In this document: piece by piece, positions 26,783 to 34,978 of the stretch
Layout: each line of letters starts with the position of its first letter
How positions within the stretch are numbered: position 1 is the stretch's first letter
DNA from: Kalymmatonema hyalinum WJT4-NPBG1
Lineage (GTDB): Bacteria > Cyanobacteriota > Cyanobacteriia > Cyanobacteriales > Nostocaceae
Reading direction: 5' to 3'
Assembly: GCA_019359075.1 (NCBI GenBank)
Contig: JAHHIB010000007.1
Coordinates: forward strand, 62,001 to 126,000
DNA: 64,000 nt
The notes under the pieces: model-generated
What the model was told of the DNA's origin: nothing
The model's database searches: none
The model's input: only the letters and a program-made list of their open reading frames with translations
Position numbers and translations under genes: made by a program

Positions 26783-28624
26783 CTAAACAACTCTACTCTC
26801 TACACTTGAACTTTCACTAGTCATTTGCATTTGGTCGAACCAAGATTTGGCATAAAAACCATCCAAAGCAAGTAATTCGTCATGGTTTCCAGATTCCACA
26901 ATCTCGCCAGCACGCATTACGTGAATGATGTCTGCTTGCATTGCCAAGGTAAAGCGGTGAGTAATGACAATTGCAGTGCGATCGCTTGCCAATGTGCGGA
27001 ATCTTTCTAGCCAGTCGTGTTCAGCCCAAGGATCCATTGCACTTGTAGGTTCATCCAAAATAATAATTTGGGCGCGTCTAAAAAATGCCCGTGCTAGCGC
27101 TAAACGCTGCCATTGACCACCGCTTAACTCACTTCCCTCAGGGAACAATTTACCCAACATAGTATTGTAACCTTGGGGCAAGCGCAGAATTTTATCGTGA
27201 ATACCTGAGGCTTGAGCTGCTGCTTCAATCTCTGCCTGATTTGATGGTGCCCATATATCGCCCAAAGCAATATTTTCTCCAGCTGTGGTGTAGTAGGGAA
27301 TGTGAGACTGGAACAAAACAGTAATTAACCTCCGGAATTTCTTTACTGGGAACTCGCGTATATTTGTGCCGTCTAGTTCAATGCTTCCTGAGTCAGGGTC
27401 ATAGAAGCGGCATAAGAGCTTGATGAGCGTACTTTTTCCAGCACCGTTATCACCAACAATCGCCACAATTTTGCCAGCAGGCAGCACCAGGTTAAAGTTA
27501 TCTAATACTGGTTCTTCTGTGCCAGGATAGCGGAAGGTGACTTGCCGAAATTCAATTCCCTGCATGAGTATTGACGGTACGGGGACGGGATTGGGCGGGT
27601 CTACAATTTTAGGCTTGATTTGTAAAAAGTCAAACAAGTTACTAATAAACAAGCTATTGCGGTAAATTTGCCCCAGATTGCCTAACAATGTCTTAATAAC
27701 GCCTTGTGCCTCACCAAGCGCCTGTAAAAATACGGCTAAATCCCCTAAAGTTAAAACACCCAGCAATACCAGCCGTCCCATCCAGAGTACGGCAAAACCC
27801 AAAATAGCCAGTGCTATGATGGTAGCTCCGAAGCGACCCAAAGTTTGCTGCCTCAAGAGCCTGAGTTGTTCCTGTCGGAGTTGCCGACGCAATTTCTTAT
27901 AAGACGACTCGAAGTAATCTCCAAAGTCAAACAACCGCACTTCCGCCGCCGTGGAGTTATTAGTCAATAGCCAATCATAGTACCCTAGCCAGCGGCGACC
28001 AGTCGTAGTCCGCTGCGACCATTGATACTGAACTTTATTTAAATACATCAATATATAGAATGCAGGGAAGGCACTGATGACCAAAGTAAGCGGCAGCCAA
28101 AAACCGTAGGGAAGCAAGATTGCTGCTACAGCAAATAAAGTCACGCTGTTTTGCAATAAACTGCCAGTACTTTCTAATAAGGCAAGCGATCGCCCACTCG
28201 CTCCCTCCCTGGCGCGGTTAAGCTTGTCATTAAACTCTGAGTATTCATAAAAGCCATAATCGACGGCAACTGATTGTTTATGAATCAAACCACTTATGTA
28301 GTCGTGTACTAATTCTGACTGAGCCGTACGAATCCATTCACCACAAGCATTGAAAAACTCCCCTAGAAGCAAGATACTCGCCATCAACCCTATTGGCATC
28401 AAAATCTTCTCAAGACTTTCCCAAGAAAAGCCACCTCCAGCAACTACTACCAAATTATTAACCAACTGTCGGGTTAGGGTAATAGAGATTGCTGGCAGCA
28501 ATCCTTGAACCAGCAGCATAGCCATCCAAGCTACAGTCCAGTAGTGTGACGCTGCCCAGACCAAGCTGAAAGTTTTGTGTAGATGAGATAGTATCGTATT
28601 TGCGCCACGGAGTTTCCTAAACAA
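26783..28624 (-). CDS. ABC transporter, fused permease and ATPase (lasso exporter D)
   Basis: 613 aa half-transporter acting as a homodimer in the inner membrane. Residues ~30-330 hold six membrane helices (ABC_membrane). The ATPase domain follows with Walker A 'GDNGAGKSTLIKLL', signature 'LSGGQWQRLALARAF', Walker B 'IIILDEPTSAMD' and the switch His in 'VITHRF'. There is no N-terminal C39 peptidase domain, as expected where a separate B2 protease removes the leader. It probably exports the mature peptide. No ATG exists at the N-terminus: TTG 28624, preceded by a G-rich stretch, is the best start. The gene follows the kinase by 77 bp. Confidence 0.88.
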   Translation of the reverse strand: MFRKLRGANTILSHLHKTFSLVWAASHYWTVAWMAMLLVQGLLPAISITLTRQLVNNLVVVAGGGFSWESLEKILMPIGLMASILLLGEFFNACGEWIRTAQSELVHDYISGLIHKQSVAVDYGFYEYSEFNDKLNRAREGASGRSLALLESTGSLLQNSVTLFAVAAILLPYGFWLPLTLVISAFPAFYILMYLNKVQYQWSQRTTTGRRWLGYYDWLLTNNSTAAEVRLFDFGDYFESSYKKLRRQLRQEQLRLLRQQTLGRFGATIIALAILGFAVLWMGRLVLLGVLTLGDLAVFLQALGEAQGVIKTLLGNLGQIYRNSLFISNLFDFLQIKPKIVDPPNPVPVPSILMQGIEFRQVTFRYPGTEEPVLDNFNLVLPAGKIVAIVGDNGAGKSTLIKLLCRFYDPDSGSIELDGTNIREFPVKKFRRLITVLFQSHIPYYTTAGENIALGDIWAPSNQAEIEAAAQASGIHDKILRLPQGYNTMLGKLFPEGSELSGGQWQRLALARAFFRRAQIIILDEPTSAMDPWAEHDWLERFRTLASDRTAIVITHRFTLAMQADIIHVMRAGEIVESGNHDELLALDGFYAKSWFDQMQMTSESSSVESRVV

Positions 28625-28701
28625 CCTAAAACCCCCCGAGTTAGAGATAGTGAATAGAGTTCGATTTTATTTGACGGATAACAGATAACTAAATGTTGTA
28701 G

Positions 28702-29610
28702 CTAGGGAACTCTCGCTATCATTTTTTGGTCTAAATCTTTAGTGTTGATTTGTGCCAGGTCATCCTCAATTAACTTTACAAGTTCTGGTAAGTCTGTCAG
28801 GGAGGGTTTACGAGTGAAGCGACAAAAAGTTACATTATTAATAAGTTCAGAACAAAGACGCATATGGGAAGTCACAAATTGTGGATTTGTCACTAAGCTA
28901 ATGGCACGAGTATGACGCACTAACTCGAGAAAGGCTTCTTGGGGTTGTAACTTAGTAATCTTGTGAGCGCTTCCTTTATCCAGGACATAAATCCGCTGAA
29001 GCGGTAAGGGAGTTTGTTGGAAACCACGAGCAAATTTGTAGGAAAGTTTGGGTGAATTTTGCGAAACTGGAGATAAGCTTTCACTATCTTGTCCCAAAGA
29101 AGCTAGTGCCTCTGGAAAAAGTTTGAACTGAGGATAGGCAGGAAAGACAATGGGACAATCTGCAACAATTTCCACAGGCATAACGTCATCTGTTAATATG
29201 TCATATCCCTTAGTGTAAAAAGCTGCTGCCAAAGTTGACTTACCCCAGCCTGATCCACCTATAAATGCCACAGCCTTGTTGTTGATGTCAACACAGCTAG
29301 CATGGAGAACTAGCAGTCCCCGTTGCCGAAGCAGTATAGATAGTATAGGACCCAAAACTATAGTCCGCAGGAGAGCTTCTTCGACTCCCAAAACAGGATC
29401 AATGACAACTTCACGTCCCTTGCGAATGAAAAACTTGCCTACTTCTGCCACTTCTCCCTGAAAAGTGTTACCGCCATCATGTTGCGTCTCGCCTGTATCA
29501 TTAACTTTGCCGAACCGCACAATCACGTCTGGCTTGCCTTCGCTCTCAAGAAGCTCCGGCAAGAGCAGTTCTGAAGCAATGCATATGTTGTAGGCTTGAT
29601 AAATTTTCAT
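28702..29610 (-). CDS. HPr-kinase-like protein of the lasso operon
   Basis: 302 aa related to the C-terminal domain of HPr kinase/phosphorylase. The P-loop 'GGSGWGKST' is at about residues 117-125, followed by 'ILTDDVMPVE', which matches the catalytic 'L-(x)-D-D' region of HprK. The HPr-recognition N-terminal domain of true HprK is absent and replaced by ~100 residues starting 'MKIYQAYNICIASELLLPEL'. Homologues next to lasso genes (PadeK in the paeninodin cluster) phosphorylate the C-terminal Ser of the precursor. Here the precursor's last residue is Thr, so phosphorylation of that residue is a reasonable inference. ATG 29610 is preferred to TTG 29631. Confidence 0.82.
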   Translation of the reverse strand: MKIYQAYNICIASELLLPELLESEGKPDVIVRFGKVNDTGETQHDGGNTFQGEVAEVGKFFIRKGREVVIDPVLGVEEALLRTIVLGPILSILLRQRGLLVLHASCVDINNKAVAFIGGSGWGKSTLAAAFYTKGYDILTDDVMPVEIVADCPIVFPAYPQFKLFPEALASLGQDSESLSPVSQNSPKLSYKFARGFQQTPLPLQRIYVLDKGSAHKITKLQPQEAFLELVRHTRAISLVTNPQFVTSHMRLCSELINNVTFCRFTRKPSLTDLPELVKLIEDDLAQINTKDLDQKMIARVP

Positions 29611-29812
29611 ATCTTGAGTGTCTTTGGGCAATGTGGGGACGGAAGCTTAACCTGTAGTGCAAAATCTCTGCGTCAGACCTATTGAATTGCCACAGGGACA
29701 AACCAGAAATGTGGTGTTGCCCCTGTAGCGATCGACATAGTCAAATAGTTTTTACAGATCCAATCCGAAGATATTTTCTGTAGAACTATTTTTCTTCAGC
29801 GCTTTTAAAACT

Positions 29813-29985
29813 TGGACTTACGGTGTGGTTTGGTAGCCGGGAAGAGCCCAATAACCAAAACCACAACCAGCCAAGCTGTTGAACTTACCGCATCAGTTGG
29901 TTGTCGTTAAACCTCAAACCAAGATGACTGCTCAAGCAGCAGAGAAACTGATTTGCTCCTTGCAGTAAGTTGCAACTAATGCATC
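29813..29985 (-). pseudogene. Degenerate duplicate of the lasso cyclase 3' end and its downstream spacer
   Basis: This stretch is recognisably similar to 30281-30478, the end of the cyclase gene plus the spacer before the precursor. Shared landmarks are the 'TTGGACTTACGG' element and 'CATCAGTTGGTTGT' (the cyclase's last codons), then a matching run to 'GCTCCTTGCA'. On the minus strand it translates to fragments such as 'AVIL' broken by stops. The precursor gene thus sits between an intact and a decayed copy of the same tail. Confidence 0.65.
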
Positions 29986-30020
29986 CAGAGTTGTATTCAA
30001 TGCAGTTTTTGAATAGAACT

Positions 30021-30215
30021 CTAGGTCTTGGGTACAACAATCCCGTCTATAGAACCATCGGTATTTATGTCTATTGGCGTGTTAGCTGGGACACCAGCAT
30101 TATTGCCTGCGCTGAAAAAGAGGAAATCCTTCTGTGAAGTGTTGCCAAACATTTGGGTAATTGTTTCCACACTTCCATGATTGGTCAGTTTAGGTGCGTT
30201 GTAAGTTTTTTTCAT
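30021..30215 (-). CDS. Lasso peptide precursor
   Basis: 64 aa. The leader carries the RRE-recognition motif Y5-x-x-P8-x-L10-x-x-x-G14 and ends with Thr20 at the expected -2 position. Cleavage after Gln21 gives a 43-residue core starting Met22, with Asp30 at core position 9 as the only acidic residue within ring distance, so a Met1-Asp9 isopeptide ring is predicted. The core is rich in Gly, Asn, Ile and Val and ends in Thr64. AAGGAG lies 8 bases before ATG 30215; a longer frame running upstream over the cyclase tail is rejected for lack of a ribosome site and overlap with it. It is flanked by the cyclase upstream and the kinase downstream. Known lasso cores are much shorter, so maturation may include further trimming. 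Confidence 0.8.
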   Translation of the reverse strand: MKKTYNAPKLTNHGSVETITQMFGNTSQKDFLFFSAGNNAGVPANTPIDINTDGSIDGIVVPKT

Positions 30216-30352
30216 GAGTTGAACTCCTTGTTGTCTATCCACTGTGACGACTTGTTGGTTGTGGTAGTGCTCCCTGCTCATTGGACTTACGGTGTGTCTT
30301 GGTCTTATAAATGATTTATTAAGCCAATCTACAACCTGCCAAGAGGTTGGAC

Positions 30353-32380
30353 TTACGGCATCAGTTGGTTGTAGTCGAACCACAAAGCCAAAATAACTGC
30401 CTGCCAAACTGCCATGCTGTCTTCATCACTGGCTTTGTTACCATCGCAGAGCAATCGCTGATATGCTCCTTGCAAAACATCTAAATTAATGTAATTTTCA
30501 AGACTGCCTAATTTGTCGCGCACGATCTCTTCCAAAAGTTGGCGATCGCGGTTGAGGAGTCCGTCAGTGAAATTTGGCGATAGATCCGCTTTTCCCGCAC
30601 GCCATTGAACTTCTTTTGGCAAGATCCCCTCTAAGGCGCGCCTCATCACTATCCGACCCCATCCTTGGTACAGCTTGTGCTCTGAGGGCAATGCCAGACA
30701 AAATTCAATGAGTCGTTTGTCCATGAATGGATGACGGGCTTCCAGAGAAAACATTGCCGCATATTGATCCATCAGTTCTAAGGTGTAACCCAGTAATCCA
30801 TGGTTGAGAGTAAGCCATTGCTCCTCTCTAACGGTAAGGGGTTGTTTAGGGGAGCTTTCCAATTTCTGGATACGCTCATCTAGTCCAATACGCTTTGCAA
30901 AGTTACGATTGACTAAGGGAGTCTGGCAGGCTACAGAACTGAGAGATTTTTCTTGTTTATACTGCCGCTGCCACCATTGCCACATTGCTTCTGGGACCAG
31001 ATATTTGAGTCCGTGCTGCAAAATCAACTTTTTGCGCGAAACACCAAAATGCTTGTGGATTTGCTGCACCGCCTTGGCAAACGCTATCCAACGCCACCCC
31101 TTTGCCAAATCCTTGAGGTATGGCAGACCATGACTCACAAGTATAGTATAACATGAGACATTAAAGTTTTTCGCAACAGCTTTGGCTTCCTGTATAAAAC
31201 TTTGCCAATTTCCTTGGCGTGCCAGTTCAGTGAGTCTCATAGAACCGTGACTGACTGTGGTGTCGCCATCAAAACCATCGAGGCTAATTCGCAGTCCCAG
31301 TTTTTTAATAGTTTTGTTCAAATGCCAAGGATAAAAATGACTGGGTCCTAGTAGAGCTTCATCTTCGTACTGGAAAATCTCATCTAGGTTAGATAATGGA
31401 CCAAACTCGTCTCCATGAACGTAGTGAGAAATGAACCCCCCCTGCTCCAACACTGCGTTAATGTAGGGGCGTTCGTCGCACTCTGTTATTTTATCAAAAA
31501 TACTTGATATTGTGTGTAAATTGGTACTATTTTGCGTCAGTAAATCCCGAGCTACACAGGTCACCGCAGAAGAATCTAATCCACCGCTCAAGTGGCTGAC
31601 GATGGGAAAGGCGCTCCGCATGCGACAACTTACAGCCTCTGTGAAGATTTTGCGAAATTCCTCTGCATAAGCTTCATGAGAAGCTAACCGGATTTCATGA
31701 TCGGGGTTAAGTGACCAGTAAGACCATGACCTGATACCAGACTGGTTTACCACCATACTGTGGGCAGGGGGAAGCCGCATAATGTCTTGGTAAATCGTGA
31801 TGGCTTTGTCTTCCATCATCAATGCCAAGTAGTCGGCAATCCTGACCTCATTCAAGCGGCGTGGTACTTGCGGCAAACTAACGAGTGCTTTTATTTCAGA
31901 GGCAAAGAGAAAGGCTTTACCTGCTTGATGATAGTAGTAAAAGGGCTTGACTCCAAAATGGTCTCTAGCACAAAAAAGTTTCTGCTTGCGCTTATCCCAA
32001 ATGGTGAAGGCAAAGTCACCTAAAAGATGTTCTGGACATTGCTCGCCCCATCTTTCATAAGCCGTCAAAATCAACTGGCTATCTGTGATTTTTTCGGGTG
32101 GACAGTTATCAAACTGTAAAGCAGAGATAAGTTCATCGCGATTATCTATGCGTGCATCGCACGTCATAACTATATCGCAAGTTAGATTGACGAGAGGTAA
32201 CTTTTCTATGAGGGATTCGGGTGTTGTCCATAGCATCCGATGTCCAAAACCAACAGATCCATCAACCCAAATGTCTGAAACATCAGGTCCCCGATGCGCC
32301 AAAATATCAATCATCTGCCCCAAGTCTGCACTGTCTACAGGGCGACTATCAAGGTAATATATACCGATAATGCCGCTCAT
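30353..32380 (-). CDS. Lasso peptide cyclase (asparagine synthetase B homologue)
   Basis: 675 aa. The N-terminal class-II glutamine-amidotransferase-like domain starts 'MSGIIGIYYLD': the Cys2 nucleophile of true asparagine synthetases is Ser, so glutamine cannot be used as in AsnB. The C-terminal synthetase domain keeps the ATP-pyrophosphatase loop 'SHLSGGLDSSAVTC' near residues 260-268. In McjC-type enzymes this domain adenylates an Asp/Glu side chain and joins it to the core's N-terminus to close the ring. The start ATGA overlaps the B2 stop by 4 bases, with AAGGAG 7 bases before. The 3' end is tandemly duplicated in decayed form at 29813-29985. Confidence 0.9.
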   Translation of the reverse strand: MSGIIGIYYLDSRPVDSADLGQMIDILAHRGPDVSDIWVDGSVGFGHRMLWTTPESLIEKLPLVNLTCDIVMTCDARIDNRDELISALQFDNCPPEKITDSQLILTAYERWGEQCPEHLLGDFAFTIWDKRKQKLFCARDHFGVKPFYYYHQAGKAFLFASEIKALVSLPQVPRRLNEVRIADYLALMMEDKAITIYQDIMRLPPAHSMVVNQSGIRSWSYWSLNPDHEIRLASHEAYAEEFRKIFTEAVSCRMRSAFPIVSHLSGGLDSSAVTCVARDLLTQNSTNLHTISSIFDKITECDERPYINAVLEQGGFISHYVHGDEFGPLSNLDEIFQYEDEALLGPSHFYPWHLNKTIKKLGLRISLDGFDGDTTVSHGSMRLTELARQGNWQSFIQEAKAVAKNFNVSCYTILVSHGLPYLKDLAKGWRWIAFAKAVQQIHKHFGVSRKKLILQHGLKYLVPEAMWQWWQRQYKQEKSLSSVACQTPLVNRNFAKRIGLDERIQKLESSPKQPLTVREEQWLTLNHGLLGYTLELMDQYAAMFSLEARHPFMDKRLIEFCLALPSEHKLYQGWGRIVMRRALEGILPKEVQWRAGKADLSPNFTDGLLNRDRQLLEEIVRDKLGSLENYINLDVLQGAYQRLLCDGNKASDEDSMAVWQAVILALWFDYNQLMP

Positions 32381-32829
32381 AATTTGACTCCTTCAAGAGA
32401 TGGCAGTGGGATAAACCGAGAAAGGTCTGGAAGATAGCCGATCGCAACCCTTCCCTGATACTCTATCCAAGCGTGAGCCTCTAGCTTTCCTCCCTCTCCT
32501 TTAGCAACACCTATGCGAAGTTCAGGAGTATGACCGTGGTAATTCATCAGTACTTGAGCCGTCAAAGCACGGGCTAGACACTTAACACCACCTGGCATAT
32601 AGCGGCTGGTTGCGTTCACAGCCCAGACAATCTTGCTTGCGGAAATTTGGCTTTTATCCTCAGGAGAAAGCAGAAAATTTGGTTTGCTAATCTTTTGCAG
32701 AAGCTTCAGTAAATTCCGAAAGGGTAAAAGCCATAGCCCCAGCCTCATTGCTGCCAGTAAAACAAAGGTGATAGCTAAAAGCTGGCGATCCCCCTTAGAA
32801 AGCTTGAAAAAGCTACGCAGCCGTCTCAT
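32377..32829 (-). CDS. Lasso leader peptidase B2 (transglutaminase-like)
   Basis: 150 aa cysteine protease of the lasso B2 family, which cuts the leader after the residue following the conserved Thr. The catalytic triad is visible: Cys84 in 'GGVKCLARALTAQ', His119 in 'EAHAWIEYQG' and Asp135 in 'YLPDLSRFIPL'. Residues ~15-45 are hydrophobic and may anchor or pack against the membrane. The gene begins inside the end of B1 (17-base overlap) and its stop overlaps the cyclase start by 4 bases, so B1, B2 and C are translationally coupled. Confidence 0.9.
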   Translation of the reverse strand: MRRLRSFFKLSKGDRQLLAITFVLLAAMRLGLWLLPFRNLLKLLQKISKPNFLLSPEDKSQISASKIVWAVNATSRYMPGGVKCLARALTAQVLMNYHGHTPELRIGVAKGEGGKLEAHAWIEYQGRVAIGYLPDLSRFIPLPSLEGVKL

Positions 32830-33130
32830 TCTTAACCTCTATTAGCCCTGCATCTTTCAAATTGTCTAGCAGTGCCAACAGATCGTTCATGCAAACTTCT
32901 GGTTCAACTTCATACTCTTCCAGAAGCACCTGCTTAAGATCTTTCACAAACTTGGGTTGCTCAATCAAATTCCAAATTCGCGCTCCCGCTTCATTCAGAC
33001 CGTGGTATACACCTGATTTGAGATTCAGGATGACCGCTTCGCCGCCGAGATCGGAAGATATTTGCTCTACAGCAGCTACTACTATAGACGATTCTGAAAT
33101 TTCGTACTTTAGTTGTTTTGAAATCATCAT
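32813..33130 (-). CDS. Lasso RRE protein B1 (PqqD-like)
   Basis: 105 aa PqqD-fold protein, the RiPP recognition element that binds the precursor leader and delivers it to B2 and C. Seen: 'GGEAVILNLKSGVYHGLNEAGARIWNLIEQP', the beta-hairpin and first helix of the fold, then 'LLALLDNLKDAGLIEV', the third helix and wing. It is the first gene of the operon, with no clear Shine-Dalgarno before its tandem ATGs. The motif-bearing leader of the 64-aa precursor is the expected ligand. Confidence 0.88.
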   Translation of the reverse strand: MMISKQLKYEISESSIVVAAVEQISSDLGGEAVILNLKSGVYHGLNEAGARIWNLIEQPKFVKDLKQVLLEEYEVEPEVCMNDLLALLDNLKDAGLIEVKNETAA

Positions 33131-33659
33131 AGCTGAAGTCTATTATCGATGTGTAATTCTGCTATGGCTACCCAAATAGCACCTTGCCTAAACAAGGCAC
33201 ACTGCCAATATTTGAAGGTTTCTACCGATATAAGTGATGCAACGGATGCATCCACTTATAAAACTTCCCTGAAATTAAAGTATTTGCAATTCTGAATGTA
33301 TAGCTGCGTTTACTATTACGCAGTGGTAGATTCCTACTTAAATAACCAAGCCTGTGTATAAACTTTGGAGATGCTTCTTTTCCTACCTATCCTAGTACAG
33401 GATACATTTTTTTACTCAACTTATCCGCAAGTTTATCAAAACAACACATTGAAATTAATTTTGTCTAAATTTTAATGTAGAACCTTGATTATAGGAAGTC
33501 TGCTTATTCTTCGAGACAAATATTAAGTTGCTGCTAGCCGAAAGATTCTTTGAGCGGGTAAAGCTAGGCCAGAGAAAAGTTCTACGTACACTATGAATGC
33601 CAATTGTTATAAACTATGGTATCTGGCTGTATGAAGGTAAAGTTATGATAAGTCAGTTC
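33131..33659. other. Promoter-bearing spacer upstream of the lasso operon
   Basis: About 530 bp, A+T-rich, with no protein gene. It must carry the promoter of the minus-strand lasso operon. An imperfect hairpin occurs at 33230-33259 (ATAAGTG / CACTTAT arms, with ATGC / GCAT inside), and a shorter one near 33182. I cannot assign a regulator. Confidence 0.5.
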
Positions 33660-33980
33660 TTATTGAGAGCTTACATCATTAAGTAAAGCTATCCACATAT
33701 CTGGTGGCTCAGAGTAGTAATCAATTTCCTCGACTTGATAGCGGCAAGATTGAGACCCGTTATATAAGATGATGTAATCGCCGCGTTTGATACCTTTACC
33801 CTGTCCTGTCATGTAACCTTTCGCCTGGTTATCAGCTAGTTCAAAAACATAGTCACGTCCACCGAGGTATTGGGTATAGTCGTAGGTCTTAGTTTGAGAG
33901 TGTTTGGTTTTCTTTAGTAGAAACTTATATAACGATAAGAAAATAATATTAAGGTTGATCCCTGACCTGATATATGGCAT
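33660..33980 (-). CDS. Conserved small hypothetical protein
   Basis: The last ~70 residues ('YDYTQYLGGRDYVFELADNQAKGYM' region through 'IDYYSEPPDMWIALL') look like a compact conserved cyanobacterial domain with alternating charged and aromatic strands. Upstream residues are poorly protein-like, so the start is uncertain: ATG 33980 gives 106 aa, while an ATG at 34127 would give 155. No ribosome site is clear for either, and a non-ATG start nearer the domain is possible. Function unknown to me; no membrane segment or catalytic motif is evident in the conserved part. Confidence 0.5.
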   Translation of the reverse strand: MPYIRSGINLNIIFLSLYKFLLKKTKHSQTKTYDYTQYLGGRDYVFELADNQAKGYMTGQGKGIKRGDYIILYNGSQSCRYQVEEIDYYSEPPDMWIALLNDVSSQ

Positions 33981-34412
33981 AAGTGATTGGCAAAAAAATA
34001 GTGTTGACACTAAAGAATTTTTTCTGTAAAAAGCGGGAAATATCAAACGATGGGGTTCATCACAATAATTCTCGGTCAAAGCTAAATAGTACGATAGATA
34101 TTTTAATCTAATGTTTGCAATGAACAAACAGTTGAACTACTTAAAATACCAAGGCAAACACATGAAAATTGCAGCAGGATTTAACGTGGTCTAGGGTGTA
34201 AGCGTGCTGCTAGCAACCAAAATCTATTGCATACCGCCAAAATCGATACTCCCTCTTGTTGTCCCTAAACCCTTACTACCCCCTGTGTGCTTGATACTCG
34301 CTGCAATATTTCAATTTTCAAGTGGGATTTCTGGTATTTGCCGGAAAACATTTGTCAAAGTACTTGACACTACCCCAGGAGTCGCTGCTATATTATGTAA
34401 GGATGAAATCGT

Positions 34413-34484
34413 TGGGGCGTAGCCAAGTGGTAAGGCAGCGGGTTTTGGTCCCGCCATCCCTAGGTTCGAATCCTAGCGCCCCAG
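34413..34484 (+). tRNA. tRNA-Gln(UUG)
   Basis: A 72-nt cloverleaf: acceptor stem TGGGGCG / CGCCCCA, D-loop with AGCCAAGTGGTAAGGCA, anticodon stem GCGGG / CCCGC around loop TTTTGGT (anticodon TTG), T-arm CCTAGGTTCGAATCCTAGC, discriminator G. The 3' CCA is not encoded. The 33981-34412 stretch before it shows no supported gene. Confidence 0.97.
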
Positions 34485-34817
34485 TGTCATAAAGGGTAGG
34501 CTGTGAAGTCTACCCTTTTGCTTTTTCCATTCTTCCTTACTCAGCAGTCAACATGAAATTGATGTGTAAGTGTCATCTGTAGTGAAGGCTGTCTTGCCTG
34601 CGGCACGCAAGAGCGGCTGTACCGTGCGACGTCCGTAGGAGGCACGCTAAAACGCTCACTAGGAAACCGTCAAGTCAATGTTGACAAACCCCCCATAGGA
34701 ACTTCTACAGGCGATCGCTCGTATACTCCCAAAAAATCGCCCTTGTGGCAACCCCTCCCCCGTTTCACAAACGAACGGGGCAGCTGATCTTCAAGCTGTT
34801 GGGCAGTAGGATACCTT

Positions 34818-34923
34818 ATACACGCGTTGCACTCAAAGATAGTACTTTCCTCACCCCTCTCGCAAGTTGGGAGACGGGAAGGGGTGAGGGGAGGGTCCTA
34901 CTTCGCCAATGCAACGCGCGTAT
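34818..34923. repeat. 106-bp long inverted repeat (MITE-like)
   Basis: Outer arms ATACACGCGTTGCA (34818-34831) and TGCAACGCGCGTAT (34910-34923) are inverted copies with one mismatch. Inside, CCTCACCCCT pairs with AGGGGTGAGG. The whole can fold into one hairpin. It encodes nothing. Confidence 0.65.
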
Positions 34924-34949
34924 TACTTGATGGCAGCAACTACCCACAT

Positions 34950-34978
34950 AAAGGCGATGGCGAAGCGCCATCGCCTTT
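34950..34978. repeat. Perfect 13-bp hairpin
   Basis: AAAGGCGATGGCG and CGCCATCGCCTTT around an AAG loop. It has a dispersed-repeat style common in Nostocales spacers. No gene ends immediately before it, so a terminator role is not evident. Confidence 0.7.

Noticed and set aside
30216-30407. N-terminal extension of the lasso precursor frame to 128 aa
   Set aside because: It overlaps the cyclase 3' end in another frame, has no ribosome site, and the AAGGAG 8 bases before ATG 30215 plus the leader motif fix the shorter start.
33230-33259. CRISPR or riboswitch at the lasso operon upstream hairpin
   Set aside because: No repeat-spacer periodicity anywhere in the window, and the hairpin is short and imperfect with no known aptamer landmarks.
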